Positions 53,345-64,000 of a DNA stretch of 64,000 nucleotides are shown here, piece by piece (positions within the stretch are counted from its first letter, which is position 1; each line of letters starts with the position of its first letter). Below the pieces are notes generated by a model, which searched no databases, was not told the origin of the DNA, and saw only the letters and a program-made list of their open reading frames with translations. Made by a program: the position numbers and the translations under genes. This DNA is from Terriglobia bacterium (GTDB lineage Bacteria > Acidobacteriota > Terriglobia > Terriglobales > Acidobacteriaceae), in assembly GCA_020073215.1 (NCBI GenBank), contig JAIQFO010000002.1, positions 62,001 to 126,000 on the forward strand. The letters are read 5' to 3'.

Positions 53345-54208
53345 ATGTCGGGCGTTTTAGCTTCCATGATCGACGGCCTGCTCGTCGGCGCAGTCTACGG
53401 ACTGGCGGCGATGGGTCTGAGTCTGATTTGGGGAGTGATGGACGTCATCAATCTTACCCACGGCGCCATGATCGCGCTGGGCATGTTCTCAATGTATCTG
53501 CTGTTCGCCGCCATCCACATCAACGCTTATGTGCTGTTGCTGCCCACGATCGGGGTAGGGTTGCTGCTGGGGCTTGCTGTCTACTGGATGGCGGTGCACT
53601 GGGTGGTGGGCCGCTCCATGTTGATGAGCCTGCTCTCCACCTTCGCCGTGAACATGATGGTCATCGGCATCGGGACGGCGGTGTGGAGCACTAGCCCCTA
53701 CAACGTCAACTTCGTCCTGCCCGGCATCACCATCGGAGCCTACACTTTCACCGGGAACCACATCGCCGCCGCCATCTCCGCGGTGGTCATTGCTCTGGCG
53801 CTGCAATTTTTCCTCTATCGCACACGCACGGGCAAAGCCATTCGTGCGGTGGCGGATAACCGCGAAGCCGCCGAGTTGATGGGCATTTCGTCGACGGCGG
53901 TGCTGAGTATCGCCTTTGCCATCGGCATCGCCCTGGCGTGCACCTCCGGGGCGCTGGTCTCCACCCTGTTTCCCTTCACCATTCTTTCCGGCTCGGTGTA
54001 CGAGTTGAAGAGCTTCGTAGTGACCATTCTGGCTGGGCTCGGCAAGCCGTTTGGAGCCTTGGTCGCTGGGGTGCTCCTGGGGTTGCTGGAAGGGGTGGTC
54101 ACGCCGTTCATCGCCGTCAGTTGGATCCCGCTGATCGAATTCGGACTGTTTGTGGTGGTGCTGGTCGCGTTCCCGCAGGGCATCTTCGGGAAGAGGGCGG
54201 CGGCATGA
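53345..54208 (+). CDS. branched-chain amino acid-type ABC permease (LivH-like)
   Basis: 287 residues with about eight hydrophobic helices (VGAVYGLAAMGLSLIWGVM, YVLLLPTIGVGLLLGLAVYWM, FALAISAVVIALALQFFL-like stretches) and the family cytoplasmic motif GKAIRAVADNREAAELMGI. GGGAGGAAGAG precedes the ATG. It forms the permease pair with the next gene, whose ATG overlaps its stop (ATGA). Confidence 0.93.
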   Translation: MSGVLASMIDGLLVGAVYGLAAMGLSLIWGVMDVINLTHGAMIALGMFSMYLLFAAIHINAYVLLLPTIGVGLLLGLAVYWMAVHWVVGRSMLMSLLSTFAVNMMVIGIGTAVWSTSPYNVNFVLPGITIGAYTFTGNHIAAAISAVVIALALQFFLYRTRTGKAIRAVADNREAAELMGISSTAVLSIAFAIGIALACTSGALVSTLFPFTILSGSVYELKSFVVTILAGLGKPFGALVAGVLLGLLEGVVTPFIAVSWIPLIEFGLFVVVLVAFPQGIFGKRAAA

Positions 54209-55170
54209 TGCTGCGCCGGCCCTTCTTCTGGATCATTCTGCTCATCGCCGCCGGTTTCATCTACCTTCCGCTGCACGGCGACAACGTTTCCCTGCGTGAG
54301 GATCTTATCCTCATCGCCCTCGCAATCATCCTGGCCAGCAACCTGAACCTGATGATCGGCTACACCGGCTACGTCAACTTCGGCCACATCGTCTTTTACG
54401 GGCTGGGCGGTTACGTGGGACTTTACCTGACGACGGTGCGCGGCTGGAACCTGGTGCTGTCGGCGCTGGTGGCCGGTCTGGCAGTCAGTTTCTGCGCGTT
54501 CCTGTTCGGATTGGCGGTTCTGCGCTTGCGTGGGGCCTATTTTGCGCTGGCCACCATTGGTATTCTCGAGGCCGTGCACGCGTTCGTCTCCAACTTCGAT
54601 CCCTGGGGCAGGTCGACTGGCATGTACCTTTCGTTCGAAGCTTACCAGCCGCTGGGCGGGGCTATGCACGCTCTCTGGATCACTTACTACCTGATCATTG
54701 CGGTCATGACCCTCTCGATGATCCTGAGCTTGGCCATCAAGAATTCCAAGTTCGGACTGGGCCTGTTCGCCATCCGCGAGGACGAAGATGCCGCCGTGGT
54801 GCTGGGCGTCAACGCCAGTCTGTACAAGGCGATCATCTACAGCGTGTCCGCATTTCTGCCCGCGGTCGCCGGCGCGCTGATGTTTTTCAAGAATGGCATG
54901 ATCGATCCCTCGATTGCCTTCGAGTTCATGTTGTCGCTGGAAGGCATCGTCATGCTGATGCTCGGCGGTCAGGGTTCAGTCATCGGCGCGGCTCTAGGCG
55001 GAACCCTTTACGAGAAACTGCGCTCCTACCTGCTGACTTCTCCCGCTCTTTCCAACTTTCACCTGGTGATCGCGGGCGGCCTGCTGCTCCTGGTGGTGCT
55101 GTTCGCGCCGGGAGGCCTGATTGGCTGGCTGTATCGCCTGCTGCCGCGCGCGCGCAAGGTGATTGAATGA
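54205..55170 (+). CDS. branched-chain amino acid-type ABC permease (LivM-like)
   Basis: 321 residues, mostly membrane helices ([67 protein letters not shown]). The cytoplasmic coupling motif is [18 protein letters not shown]. The start at 54205 overlaps the LivH stop; a second ATG lies one codon later. Coupled to livG by ATGA. Confidence 0.93.
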   Translation: MMLRRPFFWIILLIAAGFIYLPLHGDNVSLREDLILIALAIILASNLNLMIGYTGYVNFGHIVFYGLGGYVGLYLTTVRGWNLVLSALVAGLAVSFCAFLFGLAVLRLRGAYFALATIGILEAVHAFVSNFDPWGRSTGMYLSFEAYQPLGGAMHALWITYYLIIAVMTLSMILSLAIKNSKFGLGLFAIREDEDAAVVLGVNASLYKAIIYSVSAFLPAVAGALMFFKNGMIDPSIAFEFMLSLEGIVMLMLGGQGSVIGAALGGTLYEKLRSYLLTSPALSNFHLVIAGGLLLLVVLFAPGGLIGWLYRLLPRARKVIE

Positions 55171-55937
55171 ACACCATCCTCGAAGTGCGCGGTGTCACGA
55201 AGCGTTTCGGCGGTCTGGTAGCGGTTTCTGACGTCAGTTTCAACCTCGCCGAGGGTGAGATCCTGGGCTTGATCGGTCCCAACGGCGCCGGCAAGACAAC
55301 CTTGTTCAACGTTGTGAACGGGGTCTACAAGGCTGACGAGGGAACCATCACGTTTGCCGGAAAAGACATTACCCGCTGTTCGCCGGATAAGGTAGTTCAC
55401 TTTGGCCTGGCGCGGACGCATCAGGTTGTGAAGCCATTGAACGACCTGACGGTGCTCGACAATGTCACCGTGGGTGCGTGCTTCGGCCGTGAATATCTCG
55501 ATTTGGCTGCCGCGGGCAAGGTCGCCTCCGACGTGCTGCAGCAGGTCGGATTGGGGGACCGCGCCGGCATGATGGCACGCTCGCTGACCATCGCCGGGAA
55601 GAAACGTCTGGAAATAGCCAGGGCGCTGGCGGCAAAACCAAAACTTTTGTTGCTGGACGAGGTGCTGGCGGGCCTGAATCCCACGGAAGTTGCGATGATG
55701 ATCGAGTTGGTCCGCAAGATCCGTGACAGCGGGGTCTCGGTGCTTATGATCGAACACCTGATGCAGGCGATCATGAGTCTTTCCGATCGCATCGTGGTGT
55801 TGAATCTGGGCCGCAAGCTGGCCGAAGGCCGACCCGATGAAGTGGTGCACAATTCCGAAGTCGTGGAAGCTTACCTGGGCTTTCCCGATAAGGTTCACGA
55901 ATGGAGCAGGGTTGACAAATTGACGAGGAGAAAATGA
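55167..55937 (+). CDS. ABC importer ATPase (LivG-like)
   Basis: 256 residues with Walker [21 protein letters not shown] as Q-loop region, a relaxed signature segment ([15 protein letters not shown]), Walker [14 protein letters not shown] and the LivG-type C-terminal tail. The signature reads IAGKK where LSGGQ-type residues are usual, an odd deviation. Overlaps livM and livF by ATGA. Confidence 0.93.
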   Translation: MNTILEVRGVTKRFGGLVAVSDVSFNLAEGEILGLIGPNGAGKTTLFNVVNGVYKADEGTITFAGKDITRCSPDKVVHFGLARTHQVVKPLNDLTVLDNVTVGACFGREYLDLAAAGKVASDVLQQVGLGDRAGMMARSLTIAGKKRLEIARALAAKPKLLLLDEVLAGLNPTEVAMMIELVRKIRDSGVSVLMIEHLMQAIMSLSDRIVVLNLGRKLAEGRPDEVVHNSEVVEAYLGFPDKVHEWSRVDKLTRRK

Positions 55938-56650
55938 TGGACCCGGTCCTTCAACTGGAGACAGTCGAGTCGGGATACGGGGAAGTACAGGTCCTGTGGG
56001 GCATCTCGCTCGAGGTTGCGCGCGAGAATTTTACCGCGATCATCGGAACCAATGGCGCCGGCAAAACCACCACCCTGCGCACCATCATGGGCAGTGTGCG
56101 CGCCTGGAAAGGCCGCGTGCTGCTCCATGGAGAGGACGTTACCCGGCTCTCACCTCATGCCAAGGCCAATCGCGGCCTGGTGCTGGTGCCCGAGGGCCGG
56201 CAGCTTTTTCCGGACATGTCGGTGGAAGAGAACCTGGAGATGGGCGGGTACTCGAGACGGGCACGGAAGCGTGAAAAACAGAATCTGGAACGCGTTTACG
56301 AACTGTTCCCGCGCCTCAAAGAACGGCGCAAGCAGAAATCTTCCACTCTCTCCGGCGGCGAGCAGCAGATGCTCGCCCTGGGCCGCGGCTTGATGCAGGA
56401 GCCGGAGGTGTTGATGATCGACGAGCTCTCGCTCGGCCTGGCGCCGGTGCTGGCGCAGCAACTCTTCCTGACTTTGGGCGGCCTGCGGAAACAGGGGCTC
56501 ACCATCGTCCTGGTGGAACAAAATGTGCAGCTCGCCCTGGCAATCAGCGATTACACGTACGTGTTTGCCGAAGGTCGGATCGGAATCCGCGGCGATTCGG
56601 ACGAGGTGGCGAGAATGGATGAGGTGCGGCAAGCGTACCTCGGACTTTAG
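55934..56650 (+). CDS. ABC importer ATPase (LivF-like)
   Basis: 238 residues with Walker A GTNGAGKTT, signature LSGGEQQMLALGRGLM, Walker B VLMIDELSLGLAP and H-loop region IVLVEQNVQLAL, all typical of LivF. Last gene of the importer operon. Confidence 0.94.
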   Translation: MMDPVLQLETVESGYGEVQVLWGISLEVARENFTAIIGTNGAGKTTTLRTIMGSVRAWKGRVLLHGEDVTRLSPHAKANRGLVLVPEGRQLFPDMSVEENLEMGGYSRRARKREKQNLERVYELFPRLKERRKQKSSTLSGGEQQMLALGRGLMQEPEVLMIDELSLGLAPVLAQQLFLTLGGLRKQGLTIVLVEQNVQLALAISDYTYVFAEGRIGIRGDSDEVARMDEVRQAYLGL

Positions 56651-56735
56651 CAGCTGGTGTCGTGTCCCACAAATTGCTGCCATAACTTAAGCTTCTCATC
56701 CTCGCCCTGAGCTGGCCGAAGGGGAAGGACCTATA

Positions 56736-56869
56736 GCTGGTTTCGTAAATGGCTTTTGGGAAGGGCACGGCTTCAGCCGTGCCGCCCAGGCCAATACACA
56801 CGCGGGCTTTAGCCCATGAGGGATGTGCCTTCCGGGTTAAAAGACATCTATGAAACCAGTTCGATGCAT
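56736..56869. mobile_element. palindromic MITE/REP-like element, intergenic copy
   Basis: Second copy of the element in imuB (37816-37950). It starts GCTGGTTTCGTAAAT, contains the stem GGCACGGCT-TC-AGCCGTGCC and GCGGGCTTTAGCCC, and ends TATGAAACCAGTTCGATGCA. Just before it (56695-56732) is a degenerate CCTGAGC..GAAGGACCT element. These fill the 313-base gap between livF and the aminotransferase gene; I see no gene there. Confidence 0.85.
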
Positions 56870-56963
56870 TTTGTTTGCAGCCTCCATTCTGGCCTTCCCC
56901 TTCTGGCGATTGTCAGCTCCATCCCGTAATATCTAGAGACATATTTGACCAAGAACGAGGACT

Positions 56964-58112
56964 ATGACCGCCATCACACAGAACAAAGAGGAAAAACCTG
57001 CGCTTCACTTCCCCGCCCTGCAGCCGCCTCGCCGCTATCTGTTCGGACCGGGACCCAGCATGGTTCACCCGCGGGTCTACGAGGCGCTGTCGAAGCCGAT
57101 CGTCGGGCACCTCGACCCCTACTTCATCCAGGTCATGGGAGACGTCCAGCAATTGCTGAAGGCCGCCTTCGGTACTCGCGACGGCGTCACGCTGGTAGTT
57201 TCCGGCACCGGCAGCGCGGGCATGGAAGCCGCCGTGGCCAATTTCGTGGAGCCTTCTACCAAAGTCGCCGTGTTTGCCAATGGATACTTCTCCGATCGGC
57301 TCACGGAGATGGCGAAGCGCCACGGCGCAAACGTGGTTCGCTTGGAGAAGCTTTGGGGCGAGACCTATACCGCGGATGAAGCGAGAGAGTTCATCCGTCG
57401 CGAACAGCCCAAAGTTGTCGCTTATGTCCACGCCGAGACTTCGACCGGCGCCTTACAATCGGGCCACACCATTTGCTCTGCCGCTCACGATGCGGGCGCG
57501 CTCGTGATCGCGGATTGCGTGACCTCGCTCGGTGGAGTGCCGGTGCAGTTCGATCAAACCGGCATCGATGTCGCCTATAGTTGCACCCAAAAGGGACTAA
57601 GTTGCCCGCCGGGGTTATCTCCGATGGCCATGTCGCCCAGAGCCCTGGACTGGCTGCGCGCGCGCACTTCTCCGGTGCGCAGCTGGTATTTTGACCTCAA
57701 GCTGATTCACGACTATGCCGCGGTGTCGCACCGCTACCATCACACCGCGCCGGTTTCCATGTTCTACGCCCTGCGGGAGGCGCTCCTGGTCATCGCCGAG
57801 GAAGGAATCGAGAACCGGTGGGAGCGTCATCGCCGTTGCCATAGGCTTTTTGTCCAGGGCATAGAAGCGATGGGTCTATGCATGCACGTTCCCGAAGAGC
57901 ATCGTATTGCAACCCTGAATACGGTGTGCGTCCCCGAAGGGGTTGACGAAGCGAAAGTGCGAAAACGCCTGTTGGAAGAGCCGGGCATCGAGATCGCCGG
58001 CGGTTTCGGTCCGCTCGCAGGAAAAGTTTTCCGCATCGGCGTGATGGGCCCCCTGGCCACCGAAGACAACGTGCAGTTTTTTCTGAAAGAATTCAAAGGG
58101 GTACTGAGCTGA
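56964..58112 (+). CDS. class V aminotransferase (serine/alanine-glyoxylate type)
   Basis: 382 residues with the PLP-enzyme plan: FGPGPSMVHPRV at the N-terminus, VSGTGSAGMEAAVANF for phosphate binding, HAETSTGAL, and the PLP lysine in SCTQKGLSCPPGLS. The C-terminal domain has RIGVMGPLA. Such enzymes convert alanine or serine plus glyoxylate to glycine. It follows the Liv importer after the repeat element and has ACGAGG before the ATG. Confidence 0.92.
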   Translation: MTAITQNKEEKPALHFPALQPPRRYLFGPGPSMVHPRVYEALSKPIVGHLDPYFIQVMGDVQQLLKAAFGTRDGVTLVVSGTGSAGMEAAVANFVEPSTKVAVFANGYFSDRLTEMAKRHGANVVRLEKLWGETYTADEAREFIRREQPKVVAYVHAETSTGALQSGHTICSAAHDAGALVIADCVTSLGGVPVQFDQTGIDVAYSCTQKGLSCPPGLSPMAMSPRALDWLRARTSPVRSWYFDLKLIHDYAAVSHRYHHTAPVSMFYALREALLVIAEEGIENRWERHRRCHRLFVQGIEAMGLCMHVPEEHRIATLNTVCVPEGVDEAKVRKRLLEEPGIEIAGGFGPLAGKVFRIGVMGPLATEDNVQFFLKEFKGVLS

Positions 58113-58230
58113 TCGTGAACCACCTCTGCAGGATGCTAAACCTGCCGCTGCAGTGATCGCAGCACGGAACGGGAACATGCAGGAACATCCGCCAGTTTTC
58201 TGCTCGCAGCAGCCATCAAGAGCGTAAGTC

Positions 58231-58261
58231 TTGACAAACTCTCACATTAGACATAGTCTAA
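58231..58261 (+). promoter_or_regulatory. promoter and palindromic operator of perR-like gene
   Basis: TTGACA (58231-58236), 17-base spacer and TAGTCT (58254-58259). The perfect palindrome TTAGAC-ATA-GTCTAA (58247-58261) covers the -10 element, so the regulator probably represses its own gene. It is a Fur/PerR-type dyad of the right length (15 bp). Confidence 0.65.
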
Positions 58262-58268
58262 CCTGCTT

Positions 58269-58694
58269 ATGGACGCCGAGGCGATTAAACGGTCGTTCGA
58301 CGGCAGCGGCTTGCGCTGCACTCCGCAGCGCTATGCCGTGATGGCATTCTTGACGGAACGTAACCGGCATCCCACGGCGGCGGAAATCCTCGAAGCCGTG
58401 AATCGTGTGGACCCGTGCTCTTCAAGGGCCACGACTTATAACAATCTGCGGGACCTGGTGCAGGCGGGTTTGGTGCGTGAAGTGGCCGTCGAGGGCCGGG
58501 CCGCGCGCTTCGATGCCACCGGCATGCGGCATCACCACTTCATCTGCGACCGCTGCGGTAAGGTTGAAGACATCGAGTGGTACGCCGTGCCAAAGCCTGC
58601 CTCGCGCTCTCTCGGTAAGCGGATTCTTCGTGAATGCGAACTCATTTTCCGGGGACTCTGCACGAAGTGCGCTCCGCGGCACGCTTCCCGTTAA
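58269..58694 (+). CDS. PerR/Fur-family peroxide-responsive regulator
   Basis: 141 residues. The N-terminal winged helix (about 8-80) has GLRCTPQRYAVMAFL and SSRATTYNNLRDLVQAGLVRE. The metal region contains MRHHHFICDRCGKVED, with His residues for the regulatory metal and a CxxC that with CTKC near the C-terminus binds structural zinc. Following katG and the operator in its own promoter favour PerR over Fur. Confidence 0.9.
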   Translation: MDAEAIKRSFDGSGLRCTPQRYAVMAFLTERNRHPTAAEILEAVNRVDPCSSRATTYNNLRDLVQAGLVREVAVEGRAARFDATGMRHHHFICDRCGKVEDIEWYAVPKPASRSLGKRILRECELIFRGLCTKCAPRHASR

Positions 58695-58811
58695 GTCTCG
58701 CAGGCGCGTCGATACCCGATGCATGGCGCGCGTCGGCAAAGCGCGGCCGGCGATTGCGCGCATGGGAAGGCTAGAATGGTTGTGTATTTCATCGCAGTCT
58801 TCTTGGGCTAG

Positions 58812-61061
<2,250 letters not shown>

Positions 61062-61064
61062 GCT

Positions 61065-61103
61065 CGGCGGAAACGAGTGCTGTCAGCTTGGCACTAACCG
61101 CCG
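61065..61103 (+). terminator. possible katG terminator
   Basis: Outer stem CGGCGG (61065-61070) / CCGCCG (61098-61103) with inner GTGC/GCAC, followed by TCCCTGTTGTTT. The stem is interrupted, so confidence is low. The remaining bases to 61349 hold nothing I can identify. Confidence 0.3.
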
Positions 61104-61349
61104 TCCCTGTTGTTTGGGTCGGCAAAAACGGAGGTGGCGCTTTTCTTGGCTCGCGCGGGCTGGATCGCGCCCCCTCTAAATCCGCCAGGGTCTTAATCGC
61201 TGAAGTTACCGGGTGGCCTGGAAGTTTTCAGTTGGGTTCTGGAATGGATAGGCCATCAGCGTGAGTGGGCTGGGCAGAAAGCAGCACTCCGTGTTCGCGC
61301 GCAAGATCAGCCATAAGCGGCAACCCGGCCCAGGCTATTATTCAGAGAC

Positions 61350-62054
61350 GTGACTGAACCAGACACACACCCCAAGACACCGCTTCGCAATGTTTTTCCC
61401 CGATCCTTCGTTCGATGGCTAGCCATCGGCGTGGCACTTGCCTGGTCGCTGGCCGCGTTGCTCCTTCTCGCCGCCCGGTGGATCGACCCACCGTCAACTG
61501 TGGTGCACATGCAGCGCCGCTTGCAGGCCTGGATTCATCACACTCCGTATCACGAACGCTACAAATTCATTCCGCTCAGCCAAATCTCGCCCGATCTCCA
61601 GCACGCGGTAATCGCCGCCGAGGACGCCCGCTTCTACCAGCACCATGGGTTCGATTGGCACGAGGTCCAAATCGCGGCCGAAGACGATCTGGAAGGCGGT
61701 CGCACTCGCGGGGCTTCCACCATTACGCAGCAACTCGTAAAGAACCTATTTTTCGGAACTGGCCGCTCTGTCCTCCGCAAGGGTGCGGAGTTCACACTGG
61801 TACCGGTAGCCGAATTCGTCCTCGGCAAGCGGCGCATTCTGGAGATCTATCTCAACGTGGTCGAATGGGGCCCTGGTATTTATGGTGCAGAGTCGGCGTG
61901 TCGTTACTACGACGGAACCGCGGCCCGAAATATCGGCCGGCAACGGGCGGCACGGCTCGCCGCGATCCTGCCGGCTCCCCGGAGGCGACGGCCCGAGCGC
62001 ATGAATAACTACAGCGCGCTCATTCTTGAGCGGATGCACCAAATGGGTTGGTGA
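61350..62054 (+). CDS. mtgA: monofunctional peptidoglycan glycosyltransferase (MtgA)
   Basis: 234 residues from a GTG. One N-terminal membrane segment (FVRWLAIGVALAWSLAALLLLAA), then the GT51 domain: VIAAEDARFYQHHGFDW with the catalytic Glu, RGASTITQQLVKNLFF, and KRRILEIYLNVVEWGPGIYG. It polymerises lipid II without a transpeptidase domain. No operon partner is seen. Confidence 0.94.
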   Translation: MTEPDTHPKTPLRNVFPRSFVRWLAIGVALAWSLAALLLLAARWIDPPSTVVHMQRRLQAWIHHTPYHERYKFIPLSQISPDLQHAVIAAEDARFYQHHGFDWHEVQIAAEDDLEGGRTRGASTITQQLVKNLFFGTGRSVLRKGAEFTLVPVAEFVLGKRRILEIYLNVVEWGPGIYGAESACRYYDGTAARNIGRQRAARLAAILPAPRRRRPERMNNYSALILERMHQMGW

Positions 62055-62215
62055 TCGCGAGCAACTTTTTGCCAATGCAGCGTTGATTTCTCTCAGGTTG
62101 GGCTTTGGCCGGATGGTTGCCGATTTGGGAATTACTACCGCGACAACAATCTCGCCGAAGCGGGCAGGATATGACCCCCTCTGCCGCTCTTCCCTTCTTG
62201 TTTCCGCTACCTGTG

Positions 62216-62743
62216 TCAGCTACGAACGCGGACCAGACTGGGGATCTCTTCCCGGCCAGGTACCGGCGCTGCACCGGGAAAGGCGCTCACTCCGTTGCTC
62301 TTCTGCTTCCGCGATTGCTTCCGGGAGTCGGACAACTCCGGGCTGGCGACATCGGCGAGGGTGGTGCTTCCGAGGATCCGAGACGCGGAATTGCGCACGG
62401 CGAGAAACACCTTGTACAGTGCGCGGTGGCTGGCATCGTGGCTAATCAGATCGCGCAAATGTTCCGCATCGCCGAACGGGGCGAGCGGGCCGTCAATCAC
62501 GCGAATCACCTCGCTGAGATGGATCTCGGAGGGGACGCGTCGCAGGCGGTAGCCGCCGCGGGCTCCGCGCGTGCTCTCCACGAGGCGCGCATTCTTCAGC
62601 TCAATCAAGATGATTTCAAGAAATTTTTCGGGCAGACCCTCTTCCACGGCGATTTCGCGGATCTTGATCGGGCCCGCTTGGTGGTGCCGGGCAAGCATTA
62701 TCATGGCTTGCAGTGCATAAAGCCCTTTTTGTGAAATTTTCAT
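62216..62743 (-). CDS. Rrf2-family regulator lacking cysteines
   Basis: 175 residues. The N-terminal winged helix MKISQKGLYALQAMIMLARH, followed by RLVESTRGARGGYRL, is typical of the Rrf2 family, with wing residues GARGGYRL intact. There is no cysteine in the whole protein, so it cannot bind an iron-sulfur cluster like IscR or NsrR; it is closer to CymR-type sensors. The C-terminal 40 residues are basic and Ser-rich (SDSRKQSRKQKSN), unusual for the family. Target unknown. Confidence 0.88.
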   Translation of the reverse strand: MKISQKGLYALQAMIMLARHHQAGPIKIREIAVEEGLPEKFLEIILIELKNARLVESTRGARGGYRLRRVPSEIHLSEVIRVIDGPLAPFGDAEHLRDLISHDASHRALYKVFLAVRNSASRILGSTTLADVASPELSDSRKQSRKQKSNGVSAFPGAAPVPGREEIPSLVRVRS

Positions 62744-62920
62744 GGTTGCACCCGCGACCTTTCGTCTTCCGCGTCAGACTGTGGTGCCAGCGTAATGACA
62801 GCCGGCTGATACTGGCTTACGGTGCGCCAGCGCCTGACGGGAGTTTCCCATGTCAACTTTCTCTATAGGGATGGCTAGATGCAGTGTCCACGGTCACACT
62901 TGTCTGTGACATTGAAACGG

Positions 62921-63940
62921 CTAGGGGTGATGAACCGGCTCGTGTTCCGGGGCATGGTGTGAAACCGCCTCGGTGGGAGTGGCTGGTTCAGGCTTTGACA
63001 GGTCAACCTTTCTGCTTCCCTGGGAGGGCGGATTGCGCCAGGAGCGACGGCGCAGGCGAACCGTCAGGGCGTCAATGGTGAATCCCGCAACGACGGCTGC
63101 CAGAATCGCGAGCAGGCCGTAGCCCAAGGGATGGCCGCTTGACAACGCGTCCATCCGCGCCGGAAACCCAACCTCAACGACTTGGAGCCGCGTCGTGGTT
63201 CGAGCCGCCACCTTGCGATTCTGACAGGCATACACTTCCACATCGTAGGAGCCAGGGGGCGCGCTCCTTGGCCAATCGAAATTCACACTGTAACGACTGT
63301 CGCCGGCGGTTCGGTCCAACCCTGCGTTGGTCATTCGAACCGCGTCCAAATGCGTCTGATAACGCCCCTCGCCCGATTTCAAAGCCAGGTAGTTGTTGCG
63401 AATGAGCTCTTGATACTTCGGATCCGGTTCCACGCCGGCACACTTTGCGATCGCGCCGAACCAGGTATGGTGCCGGACGGTTGTACTGCACTTGCAGTGA
63501 CTGCGGGACGCAAGCCGGTTCTTGATGGCTTGCTCGTCAAGTTGATAGGCCTCGATGCTGGCGGGGTCGAGAAAGGTGGTCACGTCCGCACCGCTGAAAG
63601 ACAAGAAGAGAGAAGGCGTGAAAGCGACGTGGATTCTGTCGGTATTGACCCAGATGGGACCCACCCTTCCCTTCTTGTTAAAGAGTTCGTCGTGCTCCTC
63701 GCCGCGGATGATGACCAGGACTTGGGATCCGGAGGGAGCGGCGCCTTCGATGCGCATTTTTGCGCCATCGTAAAACGCGCCCATTTGGATGCCTTCCGGG
63801 GAAACCTTCACCGAGAGGTCGGACGAAAGTGCGGACGAAGGTGCGGGCACCTGAGCGCCTGCTGTCTCCGGAATCGCGATGATCAAAACCGTGAGCAGGA
63901 ATCCGAGCACCGCAACGCCTCTATTTCGCATCAGCCCCAT
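62921..63940 (-). CDS. TIGR02186-like membrane protein
   Basis: 339 residues from the ATG at 63940, with GAGGAGA eight bases upstream. Signal peptide or N-terminal helix (VAVLGFLLTVLIIAIPETAGA), then a periplasmic domain with MGAFYDGAKMRIEGAAPSGS, VIIRGEEHDELFNKKGRVG and PIWVNTDRIHVAFTPS, matching the TIGR02186/PF09608 transmembrane family. One C-terminal helix (LGYGLLAILAAVVAGFTIDAL) precedes a charged cytosolic tail ending EHEPVHHP. In other bacteria the family neighbours sulfite exporter genes; none is visible here before the window ends. Function unknown. Confidence 0.78.
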   Translation of the reverse strand: MGLMRNRGVAVLGFLLTVLIIAIPETAGAQVPAPSSALSSDLSVKVSPEGIQMGAFYDGAKMRIEGAAPSGSQVLVIIRGEEHDELFNKKGRVGPIWVNTDRIHVAFTPSLFLSFSGADVTTFLDPASIEAYQLDEQAIKNRLASRSHCKCSTTVRHHTWFGAIAKCAGVEPDPKYQELIRNNYLALKSGEGRYQTHLDAVRMTNAGLDRTAGDSRYSVNFDWPRSAPPGSYDVEVYACQNRKVAARTTTRLQVVEVGFPARMDALSSGHPLGYGLLAILAAVVAGFTIDALTVRLRRRSWRNPPSQGSRKVDLSKPEPATPTEAVSHHAPEHEPVHHP

Positions 63941-64000
63941 GTGATCAGTCTCCTCAACTGCCACAGGTGGGCAACGACGGAGTCGTGAACTGGCTTGAGG
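63941..64000 (-). other. possible 3' end of an upstream gene at the window edge
   Basis: Two minus-strand frames stay open from the right edge: one ends in a TGA just before the TIGR02186-like ribosome site, another overlaps its start and ends at the TGA of ATGGGGCTGATG. Either could be the C-terminus of a co-transcribed upstream gene. Too short to decide. Confidence 0.25.

Overview
The window is chromosomal DNA of roughly 60% G+C from what I infer to be an Acidobacteriota bacterium (Terriglobia/Koribacter-like). The inference rests on gene content: an exosortase-type polysaccharide cluster, a DevBCA-type exporter, an ImuA-ImuB-DnaE2 cassette and a group 3b hydrogenase. It also rests on many short palindromic intergenic repeats of the kinds common in that phylum. 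I saw no rRNA, tRNA, CRISPR array, transposase or phage gene.

Layout. 1-10.9 kb: surface polysaccharide genes (FkbH-like glyceryl transferase, acyl carrier protein, GNAT, sulfotransferase, FemAB-like protein, AlgD/Ugd-type sugar-nucleotide dehydrogenase, heparinase II/III-like lyase, AsnB-type amidotransferase). 11-16.3 kb: two ABC-F ATPases around a short RNase II/R-type exonuclease and a small zinc-ribbon protein. 16.5-18.7 kb: a MurU-like nucleotidyltransferase overlapping an AmgK-like kinase fused to a RapZ C-terminal domain. 18.8-23.2 kb: a TetR-controlled operon for a DevBCA-type exporter with a sigma-70-like gene inside it. 23.5-28.2 kb: an orphan OmpR-type response regulator, a histidine-ammonia-lyase-like enzyme with a Cys in its MIO triad, a DHA2 efflux pump and a small secreted protein. 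28.5-33.6 kb: a complete group 3b [NiFe]-hydrogenase (sulfhydrogenase) operon with an HTH-less cyclic-nucleotide-binding protein and a maturation protease.

33.6-40.5 kb: an SRAP protein, then the imuA-imuB-dnaE2 mutasome operon on the opposite strand. 40.6-46.4 kb: an adaptor-RND-TolC tripartite efflux operon. 46.6-51.1 kb: a small membrane protein and two porin-like outer-membrane proteins. 51.6 kb: a remnant of a short-chain fatty acid transporter. 52-56.7 kb: a complete Liv-type ABC importer (binding protein, two permeases, two ATPases). 57-61 kb: a class V aminotransferase, then a PerR-like regulator and KatG. 61.3-64 kb: a monofunctional transglycosylase, a cysteine-free Rrf2 regulator and a TIGR02186-like membrane protein.

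The most interesting points are: (1) the kinase-RapZ fusion coupled to MurU; (2) a 135-bp palindromic repeat inserted in frame in imuB, with a second copy about 19 kb away; (3) two near-identical 20-mers with a CRP/FNR-type dyad GTGA-N6-TCAC, one before the efflux gene and one before the hydrogenase operon; (4) two arrays of exactly 11-bp repeats of the PhoB/OmpR type, one before the orphan response regulator and one before a porin-like gene; and (5) the sigma-like gene translationally coupled within the exporter operon. All functional statements come from reading the sequence; no database search was run.
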